From positions 1 through 62,952 of IMG/VR virus record IMGVR_UViG_3300048586_000467: a DNA stretch of 62,952 nt. One strand, 5' to 3'. Each line of letters starts with the position of its first letter. The stretch's first letter is position 1. The position numbers and the translations under genes were made by a program. The notes beneath the pieces were generated by a model. The model was not told where the DNA came from. It did not search any database and was given only the letters and a program-made list of their open reading frames with translations. This document shows, piece after piece, positions 1-7,335 of the stretch. This stretch comes from a virus.

Positions 1-109
1 GATACGTTCAGTGACATGGAGTTTCAGATTCCATCCTGGTCTGACCTGGACTACGCGATTGTCGTGCAGAACGAGGCGCTGGAGATCGTGGAGAAGGCGC
101 TCGCCGGCG
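1..109. repeat. Terminal direct repeat, left copy
   Basis: These 109 bases are identical to 62821-62929. An exact end-to-end repeat of this size is what an assembler leaves when it closes a circular or circularly permuted phage genome; a true short direct terminal repeat is the alternative. From position 110 the copies differ (a versus g at 110, t versus g at 116) and after 120 they stop aligning, so the right end probably carries sequence errors. The repeat lies inside a coding frame that runs over the junction. Confidence 0.95.
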
Positions 110-120
110 AGCGCCTTCTA
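1..120 (+). CDS. 3' part of the junction-spanning unknown gene
   Basis: Frame 1 here continues the gene that starts at 62161 on the other side of the contig junction. The frame stays open far downstream, but beyond position 176 it becomes arginine-rich and is clearly the shadow of the E2-like gene at 176. Stops lie in the other two frames at 119-121 (TAA) and 126-128 (TGA). A one-base error near 110-118, where the two repeat copies disagree, would end the gene at about 120 and leave a normal gap with a GAGGAG ribosome site before the next start. The exact end is uncertain. Confidence 0.55.
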
Positions 121-175
121 ATGACTGACGCTGAGCTACAGATGTGGTTTCGTTACAACCTGAGGAGAGTCTTCA

Positions 176-871
176 ATGGCGCTAGTGCAGACAAACTTTT
201 CTGGCCAGAACGCACTCAAGGCCGCCGAGCAGGTACAACCACTCGTCAGCCTGTTCGTGTACGAACACGCCGTCATTCTCCGCAAAGACGCCAGCAGCGG
301 CGGGTTCGAGGAATATCCGGTCGATCCCACACAGATCGCCAAGGCACTCGCCTCCAAGGCCGTATTCTCGACCGGCCTGCTGTCGCGCAACACTCTGTAT
401 GTCGGCGAGAGCGGCGTTCGGCGCAGGGTCATCGAGTATCGTCCCGCACAAATTACGGGAATATGGCTGGAAGGCGTCGACAATCCGTTGCGCGTCCCGC
501 TGCCGCCGCTCGTCATGGCGCGGTCGACCAACGGCACAAACATCGAGTATCAGATTTTTGCTGTACGCGGCAGGCCCGCATCTGGACGCGTGAAGCTGTA
601 TTACGCGCCGCTGCCGCACGTACGCGGTGGCGTGTGCTGGGGATCAGTGGCGAGGCCTGGCGACGAGAGTTTGAGTGGCGTCACTCTGAAAGAGGATTGG
701 CGTAATTTTCTCGGCTCCCGGTTCGGCAACCACAGTGTCGACGAAAAGAGCAAGTCGCGGCGTAAGGACATCCGGCAAAAGTATTACGACCTGATCGGGC
801 AGGCTATCTATCCGCTCGACGACCTGATCCCGGCGAAGTGGACGCTCAGCGATTTAATGAAGGTGGAGTGA
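176..871 (+). CDS. PRTRC system protein B / Prok-E2 family D, ubiquitin-conjugating-enzyme-like
   Basis: 231 residues. The pattern is that of the E2-like family D found with ThiF and ubiquitin-like genes (PRTRC cassette): an LPPLVM strip at about 109-114, a strand ending in YYAPLPHV (142-149), then GGVCWGS with Cys154, and a C-terminal FLGSRFGNH segment. Family proteins are similar in length. The inferred role is to accept or present the activated ubiquitin-like tail made by the ThiF protein at 1077. Cys154 is the visible candidate nucleophile, but catalysis has not been shown for this family to my knowledge. The ATG at 176 has GAGGAG about 7 bases upstream. The stop overlaps the next start (TGATG), indicating translational coupling. 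Confidence 0.8.
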   Translation: MALVQTNFSGQNALKAAEQVQPLVSLFVYEHAVILRKDASSGGFEEYPVDPTQIAKALASKAVFSTGLLSRNTLYVGESGVRRRVIEYRPAQITGIWLEGVDNPLRVPLPPLVMARSTNGTNIEYQIFAVRGRPASGRVKLYYAPLPHVRGGVCWGSVARPGDESLSGVTLKEDWRNFLGSRFGNHSVDEKSKSRRKDIRQKYYDLIGQAIYPLDDLIPAKWTLSDLMKVE

Positions 872-1080
872 TGGTCTACACACGCACCGCTGACTATGAG
901 TCCGGAACCGAAGAAGCGCGCGGTCAGTATTGGGCGTGGTGGATCCGGCGGTGGTCGACTGAATACGGTGACTGGGCGTGGGGTGTGACCAATCTGAACA
1001 CTGGCAAAGGGGTAGGCGACTGGACGTGGACGCGCCCCGAAGCGGAACGGGCCATAGCTGATTACGTGGAGCGATCATGA
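871..1080 (+). CDS. Small tryptophan-rich protein of the E1/E2 cassette
   Basis: 69 residues if translation starts at the ATG overlapping the stop of the E2-like gene. It holds an unusually high number of tryptophans (around WAWW, WAWG and WTW) and a C-terminal helix PEAERAIADYVERS. Its stop overlaps the start of the ThiF gene, so three genes are coupled head to tail. I do not recognise the family. Its position suggests an adaptor or regulator for the E1/E2 pair; this is inference from context only. Confidence 0.6.
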   Translation: MVYTRTADYESGTEEARGQYWAWWIRRWSTEYGDWAWGVTNLNTGKGVGDWTWTRPEAERAIADYVERS

Positions 1081-2006
1081 GTTATATCTTCAATCCCGAC
1101 ATGCACCCGCAGGAAATTGTGATCATCGGCCTGGGGGGAACGGGCAGCCAGCTTGCCCGGTCAGCCTGCCGCATTGTGTACGACATGCGAACCCGCAATC
1201 TTCAGACTCCGCGCCTGCGCTTTGTCGATCCCGATGTGGTCGAGATGAAGAATGTGGGCCGCCAGATGTTTGCTGCTGCCGACGTGGGTCGCTACAAGGC
1301 CGAAGTGCTGGCAAAGCGCTTCAGCGCCGCGCTGGGGCTTGAAATCGCCTGGTATAACGAGCCGTTTCATGGCATCCGGCATACGCACCAGGCCAGCTAT
1401 GGACGGTCAACCATTCTCATGGGGGCCGTCGATAACCATCTTGCCCGACGGGCGATTGCCGACGCCTCTGGCCTTTGGATTGACTGTGGCAATCACTATG
1501 CATCCGGCCAGGTGGTCATTGGCAACACGAAGCATGACAACGCCCTCAGAGATTCGTTTGGTCACGCGGATTCAACGGGGGAAGTCGCGCATCTTCCGAA
1601 CGCGAAGCTGGTCTTTCCGCAACTCCTGGAGCCGGACACCATACCGACGCCCGATCTATCGTGTGCTGACCTCGTGCAAATGGGGGAGCAACAACTGCTC
1701 ATCAACGACCTGGTCGCCGACGTCGCCGCGCAGTATCTGTTCAAAGTGCTGCATCGCCAGCCGATTCGCAGTTTCATCACCTACATCGATGCTGAAGTGT
1801 TGTCGATGCGTAGCATCCCGATCACTCGCGCTGACGTGGAGGCCTATGTCGGCCCCATTCCGGAGCCATATCGTTATCACACCAGCGACGGTCTTGTGAC
1901 CGGGCCAGACGATGACGAGGACTACCCGGAAGAGGATGACGATTACGAAGATTTCGACGACGAGCCAACCGGTTATGAGATCGTCGGAGATCTGCAATGG
2001 AACTGA
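1077..2006 (+). CDS. ThiF/E1-like adenylyltransferase (PRTRC system ThiF)
   Basis: 309 residues. The N-terminal Rossmann ATP site is clear: GLGGTGS at 18-24, the acidic strand VDPDVVEMKNVGRQ (50-63) and Lys74. The later segment CGNHYASGQ (137-145) and DLSCADLVQMGEQQ (about 193-206, Cys196) followed by a helix matches PRTRC-type ThiF proteins. Such enzymes adenylate the C-terminal glycine of a ubiquitin-like or sulphur-carrier protein; the likely partner is the protein at 61457. The last ~35 residues are strongly acidic (EEDDDYEDFDDE). The gene overlaps both neighbours. Cys196 may be the thioester cysteine, by position. Confidence 0.85.
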   Translation: MSYIFNPDMHPQEIVIIGLGGTGSQLARSACRIVYDMRTRNLQTPRLRFVDPDVVEMKNVGRQMFAAADVGRYKAEVLAKRFSAALGLEIAWYNEPFHGIRHTHQASYGRSTILMGAVDNHLARRAIADASGLWIDCGNHYASGQVVIGNTKHDNALRDSFGHADSTGEVAHLPNAKLVFPQLLEPDTIPTPDLSCADLVQMGEQQLLINDLVADVAAQYLFKVLHRQPIRSFITYIDAEVLSMRSIPITRADVEAYVGPIPEPYRYHTSDGLVTGPDDDEDYPEEDDDYEDFDDEPTGYEIVGDLQWN

Positions 2007-2617
2007 CCGTCATTCGCGCCACCACGCCCAGTCAGCTTCTGGCCGTCCGCGAACACTGCGAACAGCAGCATTACCTGCACCGGTATCCTGATCCACGCAG
2101 CCTGCCGTTCGGTTACATCCTTCAGGTCGCCGGTGAGCAGTATGCCGCTGATGGACGCCTACACGGGCTGGTCGTGATGAAAAAGCCCCAGCATCACCAG
2201 CAGCGCGGCCTCTTCGGGTATCCCGGTATGCCGACGAGCTGGCAGGTGCTTGACCTAGCCCGGGTCTGGATTCATCCAGCGCTGCAGCAGCACAGCGGCG
2301 GCCACGCGCTTTGCATTTTCAGCCAGTTTGTGAGTCGGGTCCTACGCCGGGTGCAATGGGACTGGCTTGACCACCATCCACCGCGCTACCCGGACCAGCC
2401 ATACCATATCGAGGTCGTCATTAGCTACTGCGATCTGGAGCACCATGACGGCACCGCCTACCGCGCGAGCGGCTTCCGCTGGAACGGCTTCAGCGAGGAT
2501 CGCACCAAAGAGGTGTATTACCGCCGCCTTCGAAAACCGTTGAAATCGTGGCTGCCGACTCGACCTGCGCAGCTCCCGCTTTTTGGCAACCTGGGCTTAC
2601 CCTTGAGGCATGACTGA
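1997..2617 (+). CDS. GNAT-fold protein, Mom-like DNA modification candidate
   Basis: 206 residues, overlapping the ThiF gene by 10 bases. It resembles the GNAT-like family that includes the Mu Mom protein, which carries out adenine hypermodification: an early HYLHRYP block, a central hydrophobic strand HGLVVMKKP, DLARVWIHP at about 90-98, and a late YRASGFRW block followed by KEVYYRRL. The match is to overall layout, not to a unique signature. An adenine methylase-like gene follows directly. It could equally be an unrelated acetyltransferase-fold protein. Confidence 0.5.
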   Translation: MELTVIRATTPSQLLAVREHCEQQHYLHRYPDPRSLPFGYILQVAGEQYAADGRLHGLVVMKKPQHHQQRGLFGYPGMPTSWQVLDLARVWIHPALQQHSGGHALCIFSQFVSRVLRRVQWDWLDHHPPRYPDQPYHIEVVISYCDLEHHDGTAYRASGFRWNGFSEDRTKEVYYRRLRKPLKSWLPTRPAQLPLFGNLGLPLRHD

Positions 2618-3468
2618 TGGCGAAGAAAACCCCTCCACCGGTGACTGACGAACAGCGTGTGAAGGCGTTTCTGAAGCACCTGAACGAGAATGCATTTTCG
2701 AAGTCGCCGGGTGAGAAATTCCGCGACTGGTGTGAACTGGCGTACTGCGCCTGGGCCAAGCCGACGGCGCCGACACAGGAACGCGCGGATGAGCTGGAAG
2801 CCCGCTATATGAGCATTGTCGAGCGCTACCGCCGCACTGACGAGGAACTGGAATTTATTCGGCACTCGTCGACGCATATGGCAGCTCTGGCACAACTGGC
2901 GGTGCAGGGTGGGGGAGTCGACTTCCTGGGCGACGTGGCAGGTCAACTGGAAATACTCAACCCCAATCAGGGGCAGTTCTTCACGCCTTATGAAGTGTCA
3001 AGGTTTATGGCAGAAATCAACCTGGACGGCCTGGAAGCGATTATTGAGCGCGATGGCTATGTCACCATCTGCGAACCGGCTGCCGGGGCAGGGAGCATGA
3101 TTCTGGCCTGCGCAGATGTGTTTGAGAAGAAGGGCTTGGGACCGGAAACGATGCTGGTCCAGGCGACCGACGTGAGCGCACTGGCCTTCTATATGTGCTT
3201 CCTGCAACTGAACTGGCGTGGCATTCCAGCAGCCGTCATTCGCGGTAATACGCTCAGCCTGGAGGTGTTTGAGAGCGCGTGGACGGTAGCAGCGCTGACC
3301 ACGTTTCTGCCGCATCACGGGCATCTGTCGTTCAGCAAGCCGAACCGCGAACCGCTCTTAGAGACCAACAGCGCGCCCGTTGAGGTGGAAACTGTGGTTG
3401 AGAGGGCAATCGGTTCCGAGCCTGTGGTCGAGCACGAGGCGAAGCTCGTGCAACTCTCGTTCTTCTAA
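2617..3468 (+). CDS. N6-adenine DNA methyltransferase-like protein
   Basis: 283 residues. QGQFFTPYEVSRFMA (118-132) and EPAAGAGSM (153-161) are the HsdM-like amino motif and SAM-binding motif I; ATDVSALA (183-190) gives the acidic residue for the SAM ribose. The stretch LQLNWRGIPAAVIRGNTLSLEVF matches plasmid and phage proteins of the N-6 DNA methylase family that lack an obvious NPPY motif IV, and none is visible here either. It may therefore be a methylase of altered chemistry or a SAM-binding relative. It overlaps the preceding gene by one base. Confidence 0.75.
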   Translation: MAKKTPPPVTDEQRVKAFLKHLNENAFSKSPGEKFRDWCELAYCAWAKPTAPTQERADELEARYMSIVERYRRTDEELEFIRHSSTHMAALAQLAVQGGGVDFLGDVAGQLEILNPNQGQFFTPYEVSRFMAEINLDGLEAIIERDGYVTICEPAAGAGSMILACADVFEKKGLGPETMLVQATDVSALAFYMCFLQLNWRGIPAAVIRGNTLSLEVFESAWTVAALTTFLPHHGHLSFSKPNREPLLETNSAPVEVETVVERAIGSEPVVEHEAKLVQLSFF

Positions 3469-3471
3469 TAT

Positions 3472-3506
3472 TTAGGGTTTAAAACTATACATTTATATAA
3501 CCCTAA
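3472..3506. promoter_or_regulatory. 35-bp two-arm operator, site A
   Basis: TTAGGGTT at 3472-3479 and AACCCTAA at 3499-3506 form an inverted repeat with starts exactly 27 bp apart. The same geometry recurs at 6147, 6973 and 37767. The AT-rich interior contains TATACA, a possible -10 element, and the next gene starts at 3519. A protein binding both arms would cover this promoter. Confidence 0.7.
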
Positions 3507-3518
3507 AAAGGAGCCGCC

Positions 3519-4364
3519 TTGGAGAAGTTATCAGTTTGGGAACGACTGGAAGCAGGAGCGCATCTGGTCGTGAACGTGAGTGGGGGAAAAGACAGCGACT
3601 GTATGGCGCTGATGCTGAGTCAACTGCGTCAACGTTGTGCGTGGCCCGGACGCTTTATTTTGCTGCATCAGGATGTCGGACGTATGGAGTGGCCTCAGTC
3701 TGAGCCGCACTGTCAAGCGCTCGCTGATCGCGTTAACGCGGAATACTTTGTTGTCCGGCGGGAGCAGGGGGACTTGCTTGAACGTATTTGGCAGCGGGCC
3801 TTGACGCTGCAAGGGACTGGCAAACCACCTTGGCCCTCAAGTGAGACACGTTACTGCACCTCGGAGCTCAAAACAGGTATCGCGAACCGATGGACACGTA
3901 ACGCCTTCCCTGATAACGCGATAGTCATTCATGCCTTGGGTATCCGTGCCGACGAGAGTGCCAGCCGTGCCAAAAAGGCGGAATGGAGTGATCGCCCCAC
4001 TGCCAGTGCTGCGACCAAGAGTCGACACGTCTACACCTGGTTACCGATTCATTCATATGGCCTTTCAGATGTTTGGGCGACGCTTAAGCGCCACCATTGG
4101 GAGCCTCACCCCGCCTATGCTCTAGGCAATGAACGTGTTTCCTGCGCTTTATGTGTCCTTGCCAGTCAAAATGATCTGGCAGTTGGGGCGGCTCAAAACC
4201 CGGAAATTTACAACGAACTGGTTGAGATTGAGATTTACTGTGGCTTTGCTTTCCAGCAGGGACGCTGGCTTGGGGATCTGCGTCCAGACCTACTGACTCC
4301 CGAACGCCTTGCGCGTTTTCGCGCTATGCGTCAGGCACAAACCAATCAGCCACCGTTGCTTTGA
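3519..4364 (+). CDS. PP-loop ATPase, PAPS reductase family
   Basis: 281 residues starting at TTG, with AAGGAG 6-7 bases upstream. SGGKDS (21-26) is the PP-loop that adenylates substrates; RYCTSELK (Cys113), GIRADES (141-147) and the CALC pair (Cys209, Cys212) complete the pattern of the PAPS-reductase/DndC-like superfamily. Phage members are usually annotated as phosphoadenosine phosphosulfate reductase, but the substrate is often unknown. Next to two putative DNA-modification genes, a role in sulphur or base modification is plausible. It is preceded by operator site A, so it is likely regulated separately from the upstream cassette. Confidence 0.75.
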   Translation: MEKLSVWERLEAGAHLVVNVSGGKDSDCMALMLSQLRQRCAWPGRFILLHQDVGRMEWPQSEPHCQALADRVNAEYFVVRREQGDLLERIWQRALTLQGTGKPPWPSSETRYCTSELKTGIANRWTRNAFPDNAIVIHALGIRADESASRAKKAEWSDRPTASAATKSRHVYTWLPIHSYGLSDVWATLKRHHWEPHPAYALGNERVSCALCVLASQNDLAVGAAQNPEIYNELVEIEIYCGFAFQQGRWLGDLRPDLLTPERLARFRAMRQAQTNQPPLL

Positions 4365-4373
4365 GGTGAGTCG

Positions 4374-4793
4374 ATGCCATCCCAACTTGAACTGTTTACC
4401 TATAGCGAAGCACTCGACCTGACCGAAGCGCATTTTTTGGCGCTCGATACGCTCTACCATCGGTTGCAATCCACCGACGTGAAGTTTTGGAACACGGACT
4501 CTCTCAACGCCGCGGCCCACGCTGATGCGATGAAACGGGGGATGTCAGAGTGGTATCCGCTGGATCGGATCCCTGCATTGCAGGATCGGTCTGTGTACGA
4601 AAGTCTCACCGGTCATGGCTGGGTTGAAGTGGGAGAACACAAATTCTGGAACCAGGAAAAGGCGCTCTGCGCACGAATCACCAATACTGGTGTCGAGGCC
4701 TGGCACCGGCATTCTGACGCCTGCTTCGAAGCAGGCATGAGGGCAATAGCAAGGGAAACACCTGCTCGACGACGTAGATCGACCGCATCTTGA
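4374..4793 (+). CDS. Hypothetical protein
   Basis: 139 residues, nine bases after the PP-loop gene, so probably the same transcript. The N-terminus MPSQLELFTY resembles the short OLF-type leaders seen in many phage accessory proteins. It contains a tryptophan/histidine-rich centre and a basic tail (ARRRRSTAS). I do not recognise a family. Confidence 0.6.
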   Translation: MPSQLELFTYSEALDLTEAHFLALDTLYHRLQSTDVKFWNTDSLNAAAHADAMKRGMSEWYPLDRIPALQDRSVYESLTGHGWVEVGEHKFWNQEKALCARITNTGVEAWHRHSDACFEAGMRAIARETPARRRRSTAS

Positions 4794-4810
4794 ATAGTGA
4801 GGAACGATTC

Positions 4811-4993
4811 ATGCCACGCTGGATTGATCGACTCGCCAATGTCATGCTGATTCTGCTGGGCCTGAGTGTGGTGGTCCGCGCTCTGTCTCTGGAAGCTGCC
4901 CTCGTACTGCTCGGGTCCGCGGTGCTGCTCGCCGGGATCGTATTCGCGGCATCTATCGTCCGCATCATCGGTCGCATGAAGGAACAAGGCTAA
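4811..4993 (+). CDS. Small two-helix membrane protein
   Basis: 60 residues with two hydrophobic stretches (roughly residues 8-24 and 28-48). The ATG at 4811 follows GAGGAA at a good distance and is preferred over an in-frame TTG at 4790. It overlaps the next gene by one base. The function is unknown; a phage inner-membrane accessory protein is the safest description. Confidence 0.55.
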   Translation: MPRWIDRLANVMLILLGLSVVVRALSLEAALVLLGSAVLLAGIVFAASIVRIIGRMKEQG

Positions 4994-5457
4994 TGCTACT
5001 GGCAGCTCAGGGAACCCGGCTCGAAGATGGGACGTATGTCTACACGTGCGGCAAGTGCCACGGCAGAAGCACCGGCGAGCAATGCGACTGGTGCTATGGC
5101 GGCGATCTCGACCGCATCGTCGAGGAGATGCAGAAGGGGGCACGTGGTCAGCGTTACTACTCGCTGCTAAAGCGGCACCTGGCGATCACCGGTAAGCAGA
5201 TCGTCGATGAATGGAAACAAATGAAGGCAGAGCAGGGCAGTTTGAAGGTGCCAGATATCGGTTATTTGTCACTCAAGTATCGGCTCAACTTTAAAGCAAC
5301 GTGGGAGTGGTTGGAGGAAAACTTTTTGGTGAAGATAAGCTACGGTGAATTTGAGGATGGACCGCTCAAGGTACGCGATGTGTATGCGGCAGCGCGGGAG
5401 AAATACCCGGAGTTACGGACCAGCGATAAAGGTAGCCAAGCCCGCGAAAAGCGTTGA
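4993..5457 (+). CDS. Hypothetical zinc-ribbon protein
   Basis: 154 residues. CGKC (19-22) and CDWC (31-34) near the N-terminus make a compact four-cysteine zinc site. The remainder is helical and charged, with a KxxDIGYLSLKYRLNFKATWEWLEE region that could be a winged helix. It is coupled to the small membrane protein upstream. A nucleic-acid-binding role is inferred from the zinc ribbon only. Confidence 0.6.
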   Translation: MLLAAQGTRLEDGTYVYTCGKCHGRSTGEQCDWCYGGDLDRIVEEMQKGARGQRYYSLLKRHLAITGKQIVDEWKQMKAEQGSLKVPDIGYLSLKYRLNFKATWEWLEENFLVKISYGEFEDGPLKVRDVYAAAREKYPELRTSDKGSQAREKR

Positions 5458-5507
5458 CCGGGTAACGCGCTTTCCGATAACCTGTTCTGAAAACGCAGGA
5501 GAGGCTT

Positions 5508-5759
5508 ATGGAAACCCCGACTCGACGACCGAGACGCCGCCGCCAGGTGAATGTTCCGACGACACAGCAGGTCTACGACTACATCTCTGACTACCACGAG
5601 GCCGAAGGCTATGCACCGTCCATCCGCGAAATGGCGAGTCACTTCAGCAAGTCGACGTCGGTCATCTCGGCACGTTTGAACGAATTGCAGCGTCAGGGAC
5701 GAATCAGGCACCCGCATGGTCGGTCCCGCGCAATTACGCTGCTGGAGCAGGCCGGTTAA
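5508..5759 (+). CDS. Stand-alone LexA-type DNA-binding domain
   Basis: 83 residues. After a basic start (RRPRRRRQ), TTQQVYDYISDYHEAEGYAP-SIREMASHF-SKSTSVISARLNELQRQGRI and the RSRAITL wing match the LexA N-terminal winged helix-turn-helix. The C-terminal serine protease half is missing and the gene ends at its own terminator, so it cannot self-cleave. It is the obvious candidate, together with host LexA, to bind the TAGAAC-N4-GTTCTA boxes listed here. AGGAGAGG lies 5-12 bases before the ATG. Confidence 0.8.
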   Translation: METPTRRPRRRRQVNVPTTQQVYDYISDYHEAEGYAPSIREMASHFSKSTSVISARLNELQRQGRIRHPHGRSRAITLLEQAG

Positions 5760-5761
5760 TC

Positions 5762-5789
5762 AAACCAGCGTCCGTATGGACGCTGGTTT
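5762..5789. terminator. Intrinsic terminator, likely bidirectional
   Basis: A perfect 12-bp inverted repeat (AAACCAGCGTCC / GGACGCTGGTTT) with a GTAT loop, followed by TGTTGTT. It sits between convergent genes (LexA-like on plus, membrane protein on minus). Confidence 0.85.
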
Positions 5790-5793
5790 GTTG

Positions 5794-6042
5794 TTATTCA
5801 ATCTCGTCCACTTGCTCACGCAGGGCAACGACCTCAGCCTTCACCTCTCGTAGCTCTTCCAGAATTTCACGGTTGGGATTGCGGCTGAGTAGGCCACTGA
5901 GCAGCGCAAAAACAGCACCAGTGATGAGCGCTACGCCAACCTCGTATCGGAGATTGACTGTCGTTGGGTCAACCCCCGAAGTAACGAGGAAGGCAAACGA
6001 GACCACTGACAAGAGGAGGAAGGTGAGCAAATTCCACAACAC
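5794..6042 (-). CDS. Small membrane protein with C-terminal coiled coil
   Basis: 82 residues. Two hydrophobic segments (about 1-21 and 33-53) precede a charged heptad region ending EELREVKAEVVALREQVDEIE. It is read toward the LexA-like gene and shares its terminator. Two LexA-box-like half-sites lie upstream at 6084-6129. The shape resembles small phage superinfection-exclusion or spanin-like membrane proteins, but no family can be assigned. Confidence 0.55.
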   Translation of the reverse strand: MLWNLLTFLLLSVVSFAFLVTSGVDPTTVNLRYEVGVALITGAVFALLSGLLSRNPNREILEELREVKAEVVALREQVDEIE

Positions 6043-6083
6043 CGCAGTCTCCGATCATGTTACAGACGATAATCTTTATACGT

Positions 6084-6099
6084 TAGAACAGGTGTAGAG
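6084..6099. promoter_or_regulatory. Degenerate LexA-type box 1
   Basis: TAGAAC-AGGT-GTAGAG keeps the left half of the TAGAAC-N4-GTTCTA consensus but not the right. It is part of a direct repeat CGYTAGAACA at 6081 and 6111, spaced 30 bp, in the divergent region between the genes at 6042 (minus) and 6194 (plus). Confidence 0.35.
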
Positions 6100-6113
6100 T
6101 TGCGCATCCGCGC

Positions 6114-6129
6114 TAGAACAAACGTTGCA
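6114..6129. promoter_or_regulatory. Degenerate LexA-type box 2
   Basis: TAGAAC-AAAC-GTTGCA has a perfect left half and a right half with two mismatches to GTTCTA. It is the second copy of the 30-bp-spaced CGYTAGAACA repeat. Confidence 0.4.
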
Positions 6130-6146
6130 TTGCGCAGGCTGCCTAC

Positions 6147-6181
6147 TTAGGGTATGACCTAAGGAATACTTTTCACCCTAA
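6147..6181. promoter_or_regulatory. 35-bp two-arm operator, site B
   Basis: TTAGGGTA and CACCCTAA, starts 27 bp apart. Here the palindrome extends to 13 perfect base pairs (6141-6153 with 6175-6187). It lies immediately before the start at 6194, so binding would block transcription or ribosome access. Confidence 0.75.
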
Positions 6182-6193
6182 GTAGGCCCGCTC

Positions 6194-6976
6194 ATGGCCC
6201 GAAAAACACCCCTCGAAAAAGCACGTGCTGCACTCGGCGCACTTACACCAGACGATCTCGAACGCCTCAAAGACGAAATCAGCGACATGCTCACTCTCTA
6301 CGAGCAGGGTGGGGTGGTGTCTGGCTGGGGGTTTGTCGAATTTAAACTGATCCGTCGGAAGCATTACGATCTGCAGGGCAACCCCATTATCGATCCTGAG
6401 ACGGGCAAGCAGGCGTTTAGCGAGGCAGGGCCTTACGTCTACATCCGTCGCCGCATGGTGGACCGTTTCGGCCGCCAGCGCTGGGCGAATGTGGGCTATT
6501 ATGGCAGGATCCCCGGCGGCCTTACGGACGAGCAGCGGGCAGGATTGCTGAAAGCGCACAATGAGGGCGGTCAAATTGCCGGCGAGCAATACCTCATTGA
6601 CCAAGGCATTGAGGTCTCTGTGCGCCGATGGGAGTCGAACAAAGCACCGGAGGATCTGCCCATTCATCCATTGGGCGCAGAGTCGAAACTTGCTGTGGAT
6701 AGACTTGATGTGCACCCATTGTTTCGTCATTTCTCCCGGGTCGCCCCGCAGGAAGCCGCCGAACTCAGGCAAGCAATTGTCCATTTCTGGAACGATCTCG
6801 ATCGATGGAAGCGAGAGCATTGGCGGAGGCAAGTCTTTGGTCCATCATTGTGGCGAACGACGCTGCCAACGGCCGAAATCAAGCGGCGTCGCTTTTATGA
6901 GAAGCTGAAGTCGCGACCGCGACCACGTATTCGTGTGTCTCGCGCAAGAAAGCGTTCTCAGGGCTCAGACAATTAG
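6194..6976 (+). CDS. Hypothetical protein under operator site B
   Basis: 260 residues. The N-terminus is helical (residues 1-38), followed by a beta-rich part containing a YVYIRRRMVDRFGRQRW segment and a very basic C-terminus (PRPRIRVSRARKRS). This suggests nucleic-acid binding. No family is recognised. It is bracketed by two operator copies (site B before, site C after), so it may encode or respond to the operator-binding factor; that is inference. Confidence 0.65.
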   Translation: MARKTPLEKARAALGALTPDDLERLKDEISDMLTLYEQGGVVSGWGFVEFKLIRRKHYDLQGNPIIDPETGKQAFSEAGPYVYIRRRMVDRFGRQRWANVGYYGRIPGGLTDEQRAGLLKAHNEGGQIAGEQYLIDQGIEVSVRRWESNKAPEDLPIHPLGAESKLAVDRLDVHPLFRHFSRVAPQEAAELRQAIVHFWNDLDRWKREHWRRQVFGPSLWRTTLPTAEIKRRRFYEKLKSRPRPRIRVSRARKRSQGSDN

Positions 6977-7007
6977 GGATCGTCAAAGTATTACTTTATA
7001 ACCCTAA
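6973..7007. promoter_or_regulatory. 35-bp two-arm operator, site C
   Basis: TTAGGGAT at 6973-6980 and AACCCTAA at 7000-7007, starts 27 bp apart. The left arm overlaps the stop of the preceding gene; the site is upstream of the leader peptide and the gene at 7151. Confidence 0.7.
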
Positions 7008-7068
7008 ATTGAAGATTTCTCACTCAGCCTCACAAAATTGAGTAAATTGGCCTTATATATAGGAGGCC

Positions 7069-7113
7069 ATGCTAGAGCTTCCACAATTTGATCAGGACCC
7101 AAAACGCGCTTAA
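7069..7113 (+). CDS. 14-codon leader peptide (attenuator candidate)
   Basis: ATG at 7069 follows a strong AGGAGG at 7061-7066. The frame encodes MLELPQFDQDPKRA and stops at 7111-7113, inside the loop of the terminator hairpin at 7101-7125. A ribosome on this frame would sit on the hairpin and change termination before the gene at 7151. The arrangement matches translation-coupled attenuation in outline; no competing anti-terminator was worked out. Confidence 0.4.
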   Translation: MLELPQFDQDPKRA

Positions 7114-7125
7114 CGGCGCGTTTTT
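7101..7125 (+). terminator. Intrinsic terminator overlapping the leader peptide
   Basis: AAAACGCGC (7101-7109) pairs with GCGCGTTTT (7116-7124), followed by further T. It lies between the leader peptide start and the ribosome site of the next gene. Confidence 0.7.
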
Positions 7126-7150
7126 GATTCCTGGCAGGAGGATCGCCATT

Positions 7151-7333
7151 ATGCTTCACAGATTACCGGGTTTCAAAGATTCGATGGGGGAGGGGCTGGA
7201 AGTTATGATTGCTGTCGTCTCTACGGCAATCGCATTGTTGTGGCTCATGACCGATGAACCCAGCTATGAGCGGATCGGTGTTGTGCTGCAGCTGGTTAAT
7301 CAGTTACTCCAATGTGTCCGACGGGAGAAGTAA
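7151..7333 (+). CDS. Small single-span membrane protein
   Basis: 60 residues from the ATG with AGGAGG about 8 bases upstream. One hydrophobic helix (about 17-33) ends in ALLWLMTDEPSYE. The same ALxWLxTDxP pattern and hydrophobic tail occur in the 69-residue protein at 11288, so the two are probably paralogues. Function unknown. Confidence 0.6.
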   Translation: MLHRLPGFKDSMGEGLEVMIAVVSTAIALLWLMTDEPSYERIGVVLQLVNQLLQCVRREK

Positions 7334-7335
7334 CC

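Noticed and set aside
121-705. Continuation of the junction gene past position 120
   Set aside because: After ~176 it overlaps the E2-like gene in another frame and becomes arginine-rich low-quality sequence.
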